Origin: an uncultured Erysipelotrichaceae bacterium
Lineage (GTDB): Bacteria; Bacillota_I; Bacilli_A; RFN20; CAG-826
DNA length: 34,236 nucleotides
Assembly: GCA_902773005.1 (NCBI GenBank)
Contig: CACYCS010000032.1
Span: forward strand, 1 to 34,236
Direction: 5' to 3'
Numbering within the stretch: position 1 is the stretch's first letter; each line of letters begins with the position of its first letter. Below are positions 31,662 through 34,236 of this stretch, piece by piece. Both the position numbers and the translations under genes were made by a program. The notes below the pieces were generated by a model that was not told the DNA's origin, ran no database searches, and saw only the letters and a program-made list of their open reading frames with translations.

Positions 31662-33329
31662 ATGTCAACCAACACCAATGCCTTTACAGGCGATAAGGTT
31701 CCAACGCTGACGAAGATCCTGTTCCCGTGGTCAGGTATCTTCAGAGACGCTTGCTACGCCCTCGTCGGAACCTTCTTACTACAGTACGCCCTGACCGCCG
31801 GCGTGCTCTCGTCCGAAGGAGCTGCCTTCACGAGCCAATATGGCGTCATTACCACCGCGATGTTCATCGCCCTTGTGTGGGATGGCATCAACGACCCGAT
31901 CATGGGATTCATCCTTGAGAAATGCCACTTCAAGGCCGGCAAATTCCGTCCTTGGATCGCACTAGGAGCGATCGGCAATGGCCTCGTCGTAATGCTCATG
32001 TTCCTTCTCCCGATGGTCTTCACCGGCCTCCGCGGATGGGGATACGTCGCGTTCATGATCATCATGTACATCCTCTGGGATACCTGCTTCACCATGAACG
32101 ACATCGGCTACTGGTCGATGCTCCCAGCTCTCACTAACGACCCCAAGACCAGAGCGACCCTCACCACCCATACGGCCATCGCCGCCTCGATCGGTACCTT
32201 CATCATGAACATCGCCATGTTCTTGCTGCCGGGCCTCATCAAGGCTTCCACCATCCAGATCTACGCCTTCGCGGGCATCGCGATCGCCGCGCTCTTCCTC
32301 GCCTCTCAGCTCATCGTCTTCTTCCTCTGCAAAGAGAAGGTGCGCGATGCGAAGCAAGAGGAAGTTTCGGAAAAGTCCTCCATTCTTGACTTGTTCCGCG
32401 TCGTCGGAAAGAACAAAGAGCTGCTCGTCGCGGCCATCGCGATGTTCCTCTATTACTTCGCTTCCTTCATCCTCACCGGCATCGGCCAGAACTACTTCTA
32501 CATGGTCTATGGCTATGGCGGCGGAAAAGGCGGCATGGTCGCCACCGCGATCAGCGCCTTCTATGTCATCGGCACCGTGGCCGCGCAGGCCTTCTTCCCG
32601 ATGATGGCGAAGCGGATGCCGAAGCAAAAGATATTGCTCATCTCCACGATCGTCGTCCTCGCTTCTTACCTCGCCTTCTTCTTGATCGCCTTCCCGGTCT
32701 TTGGGGAACACCCGCTTGCTTACGCTGATCCAGGAGACGGCTCCAACATGTTCTGGGTCTTCACCGGAACCATGCCGCTTCTATATGTCCTCTGCGTCCT
32801 CTTCTTCGGCGCTTCGGGCATCTTCTACCTCACCTTGCTTGTCATGTTCCAGGATGCCATCGACTATGGCGAATGGAAGAATGGCGAGCGCAAAGAGTCC
32901 ATCTGCTTTGCCTGGCGTCCGCTTGACGTGAAACTAGCTTCCGGCTTCAACAGGATCCTCCAGTTCATCGTCTTCGCCGCTACTGGCACCTCGGCCTTCA
33001 TCACCGCCGTCTCGAACTCCGAAGGCACTTACTATGCCGAACTCGCGGAAGGGGTTAATAAAGAGACCGCTACCGCGACCCGCGACGTCGCGATCGAAAC
33101 CGCAAGGGAGGGCGTCGAAAGATGGCAGCTCGTCGTATTCGGAATCATCGTCATCGGCGTCATCATCATCCTCTTCCTCGCCGCATTCATCCTTCTCCGC
33201 ACCAAATACCACATCGATGAGAAGATGGAAGCGGACATCGTCAAAGAGCTTGAGGCGCGCCATGAACAGAACGCGAAACTCATCGCCGAAGGCCAGCCCG
33301 CTGAACCCGTCGAAGACGCTCTTAGCTAA
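31662..33329 (+). CDS. GPH-family sugar:cation symporter
   Basis: 555-aa MFS-type transporter of the glycoside-pentoside-hexuronide group (MelB-like). Hallmark block DGINDPIMGFILEK followed by GKFRPWI at about residues 71-93; N-terminal KILFPWSGIFRDACYAL and the RATLTTHTAIAASIG loop also fit. Hydrophobic helices fill most of it; the C-terminal ~45 residues are charged and cytoplasmic. Takes up a glycoside or hexuronide with Na+ or H+; the exact sugar is unknown. Ribosome site AAAGGAGG. No sugar-hydrolase gene is next to it in the window. Confidence 0.92.
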   Translation: MSTNTNAFTGDKVPTLTKILFPWSGIFRDACYALVGTFLLQYALTAGVLSSEGAAFTSQYGVITTAMFIALVWDGINDPIMGFILEKCHFKAGKFRPWIALGAIGNGLVVMLMFLLPMVFTGLRGWGYVAFMIIMYILWDTCFTMNDIGYWSMLPALTNDPKTRATLTTHTAIAASIGTFIMNIAMFLLPGLIKASTIQIYAFAGIAIAALFLASQLIVFFLCKEKVRDAKQEEVSEKSSILDLFRVVGKNKELLVAAIAMFLYYFASFILTGIGQNYFYMVYGYGGGKGGMVATAISAFYVIGTVAAQAFFPMMAKRMPKQKILLISTIVVLASYLAFFLIAFPVFGEHPLAYADPGDGSNMFWVFTGTMPLLYVLCVLFFGASGIFYLTLLVMFQDAIDYGEWKNGERKESICFAWRPLDVKLASGFNRILQFIVFAATGTSAFITAVSNSEGTYYAELAEGVNKETATATRDVAIETAREGVERWQLVVFGIIVIGVIIILFLAAFILLRTKYHIDEKMEADIVKELEARHEQNAKLIAEGQPAEPVEDALS

Positions 33330-33351
33330 TTAAATCCAACAACTAAAAAAG

Positions 33352-33380
33352 GCGCAGCCCCAATAACGCTGCGTCTTTTC
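33352..33380 (+). terminator. Terminator of symporter gene
   Basis: GCGCAGC (33352-33358) pairs with GCTGCGT (33368-33374, one G-U), followed by CTTTTC. Confidence 0.75.
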
Positions 33381-33384
33381 TCTT

Positions 33385-33444
33385 GGCGCCCAGCCTAATC
33401 TTCCTTTGGCGCACAGCCTAATCTTCCTTCGGCGCCCAGCCTAT
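33385..33444. repeat. 23-bp tandem repeat, about 2.6 copies
   Basis: Units start with GGCGC(C/A)CAGCCTA at 33385, 33408 and 33431, differing by single bases; the third copy is partial. Lies between the symporter terminator and the next gene. Confidence 0.75.
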
Positions 33445-33494
33445 TCGATTATTCGCTAGCTTCCCTAGGTCTTGCATCTACGAAAGGCACTTGC

Positions 33495-33902
33495 CTATTC
33501 TTCGTAATCCTCAAGGATCCTTGCGAACTCGATTTTGCTACTAGGATCGTCGAGGTCCCAGCCATATGGCTTGAACTCGCCCGAGATCAAATTCTCATAC
33601 ACGTCCCCAATATCTTTCTCCCAAAGGGCGTCGAAATCGTCCTTGGAGGAATGGTATGCCACGAAGGGCATCATGCGGAGGTGGGGGTAGGAGGAGTAAT
33701 CGAATTGCTTCTTGAACCAAGGTATGCCTAGTAGGCTTTTTTCGCTTACGCCTGCGCTTAGCAATAGGATGACGATGCGATTCGGATCGATGTCTTGGTC
33801 GCCTGAATCGATCACCTCATATCCTGCTTCACGAAGCGCTTTGATTGCTTCAAGGGCAATCGCTTTCTGATTCTCGCCATAGGCAAACTGCAATGTTTCC
33901 AT
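33495..33902 (-). CDS. Hypothetical 135-aa protein, possibly leaderless
   Basis: Soluble alpha/beta protein with no signal peptide. Early block FAYGENQKAIALEAIKALRE, then NRIVILLLSAGVSEKSLLG and HLRMMPFVAYHSSK. The strand-helix-strand pattern is compatible with a TIR-like or Rossmann-like fold, but no diagnostic residue is clear, so no function is claimed. Start: ATGACA (33933-33938), 17 nt, TAATAT (33910-33915), then 7 nt to ATG 33902. This puts transcription start at the ATG, and there is no ribosome site; the longer frame from 33938 would begin within the -35 box. Confidence 0.7.
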   Translation of the reverse strand: METLQFAYGENQKAIALEAIKALREAGYEVIDSGDQDIDPNRIVILLLSAGVSEKSLLGIPWFKKQFDYSSYPHLRMMPFVAYHSSKDDFDALWEKDIGDVYENLISGEFKPYGWDLDDPSSKIEFARILEDYEE

Positions 33903-33909
33903 GGCTTGA

Positions 33910-33938
33910 ATATTACCATTCGATGGGGGTGGTGTCAT
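33910..33938 (-). promoter_or_regulatory. Promoter giving a leaderless start
   Basis: On the minus strand ATGACA (33933-33938), 17-nt spacer, TAATAT (33910-33915), and the start codon 7 nt on. Confidence 0.6.
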
Positions 33939-34013
33939 TAGAATTGCGCAAAGGATATGTGCTGCTTACATATGCTTCTCGCGCGTGCGCGAAACAATAT
34001 TGTAAAAATTGTT

Positions 34014-34042
34014 TTGCCATTGTCCATAGAGGTGTCTATAAT
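34014..34042 (+). promoter_or_regulatory. Promoter of tRNA genes
   Basis: TTGCCA (34014-34019), 17-nt spacer, TATAAT (34037-34042), 35 nt before tRNA-Ala. Confidence 0.75.
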
Positions 34043-34077
34043 AATCGAGCCGCGAAAGCGGCAAGAACAATTCGGCT

Positions 34078-34153
34078 GGGACTTTAGCTCAGTTGGGAGA
34101 GCACCTGCTTTGCAAGCAGGGGGTCGTCGGTTCGAGCCCGATAAGTTCCACCA
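34078..34153 (+). tRNA. tRNA-Ala(TGC)
   Basis: Cloverleaf of 76 nt with CCA encoded. Acceptor GGGACTT/AAGTTCC has the G3-U70 pair that identifies alanine tRNA; anticodon loop TTTGCAA (anticodon TGC) sits on CCTGC/GCAGG; T arm with GGTTCGAGCCC. Confidence 0.95.
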
Positions 34154-34159
34154 TATAGT

Positions 34160-34236
34160 GGCTGAGTAGCTCAGCTGGTTAGAGCGCCCGGCTCATACCC
34201 GGTATGTCGAGGGTTCGAATCCCCCCTCAGCCACCA
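34160..34236 (+). tRNA. tRNA-Met(CAT), probably elongator
   Basis: 77-nt cloverleaf with CCA encoded and ending at the window edge. Acceptor GGCTGAG/CTCAGCC, D arm GCTC...GAGC, anticodon loop CTCATAC (CAT) on a stem CCCGG/CCGGT with one mismatch at the base, T arm GAGGGTTCGAATCCCCC. A full 1-72 pair argues against initiator tRNA. Lysidine-modified Ile-CAT is not excluded. Confidence 0.9.

Noticed and set aside
31962-32711. Minus-strand 249-aa frame inside the symporter gene
   Set aside because: Highly charged Asp/Glu/Arg-rich shadow of a membrane protein gene; no start signals.
33957-34169. Plus-strand frame across tRNA-Ala
   Set aside because: It overlaps a clear cloverleaf tRNA and has no ribosome site.

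Overview
The window looks like a chromosomal segment of a low-to-mid GC, monoderm (Gram-positive type) anaerobe. I infer a member of the Bacilli/Erysipelotrichia/Mollicutes-like gut lineages, from lipoprotein signal peptides without outer-membrane machinery, BMP-type nucleoside permeases, DUF2975/XRE pairs, a CcpA-like cre box, an Rnf operon and CCA-encoded tRNAs. The code is standard: TGA is used as a stop and TGG as Trp. The species cannot be named from the sequence alone.

Layout. (1) 1-1772: two permease genes of a nucleoside ABC importer, the first cut by the window edge. (2) 1773-8900: an accessory, decaying stretch. It holds a RhuM remnant, an AT-rich 841-aa lipoprotein, a small lipoprotein with a good promoter, a possible recombinase remnant, a DUF3644 gene broken by a poly-G frameshift and a stop, and the 3' end of a winged-helix protein. 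(3) 9005-12714: a MORN/LRR-like cytoplasmic protein, a CoA-acyltransferase-fold protein, an XRE regulator and a hexapeptide acetyltransferase, followed by a broken FMN-reductase gene. (4) 13087-17987, minus strand: a four-gene operon of a PlsC-like acyltransferase, an ABC ATPase, an FtsX/MacB-type permease and a CAT/E2-fold protein. (5) 18098-21076: a small hypothetical gene with its own promoter and terminator, an unlisted 45-aa ORF behind a cre-like site, and a DUF2975-XRE-membrane protein operon with twin operators. (6) 21129-23849: a divergent pair, an S41-type protease lipoprotein and a flavoprotein, with an inverted-repeat operator between them.

(7) 23994-30808: ten genes packed with 4-nt overlaps, rnfC-D-G-E-A, a small Cys membrane protein, a shortened rnfB, apbE, a NusG-domain-II protein and a Gx-transporter-family protein. 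Rnf would couple ferredoxin:NAD redox chemistry to ion pumping. ApbE attaches FMN to RnfD and RnfG. The last two genes resemble the EetA/EetB pair of flavin-based extracellular electron transfer. RnfB here lacks the usual ferredoxin-type 4Fe-4S domains.

(8) 30916-33329: a TetR regulator and a GPH-family sugar symporter. (9) 33495-34236: a small possibly leaderless gene on the minus strand, then tRNA-Ala(TGC) and tRNA-Met(CAT) behind a strong promoter. The tRNA-Met gene ends exactly at the window end.
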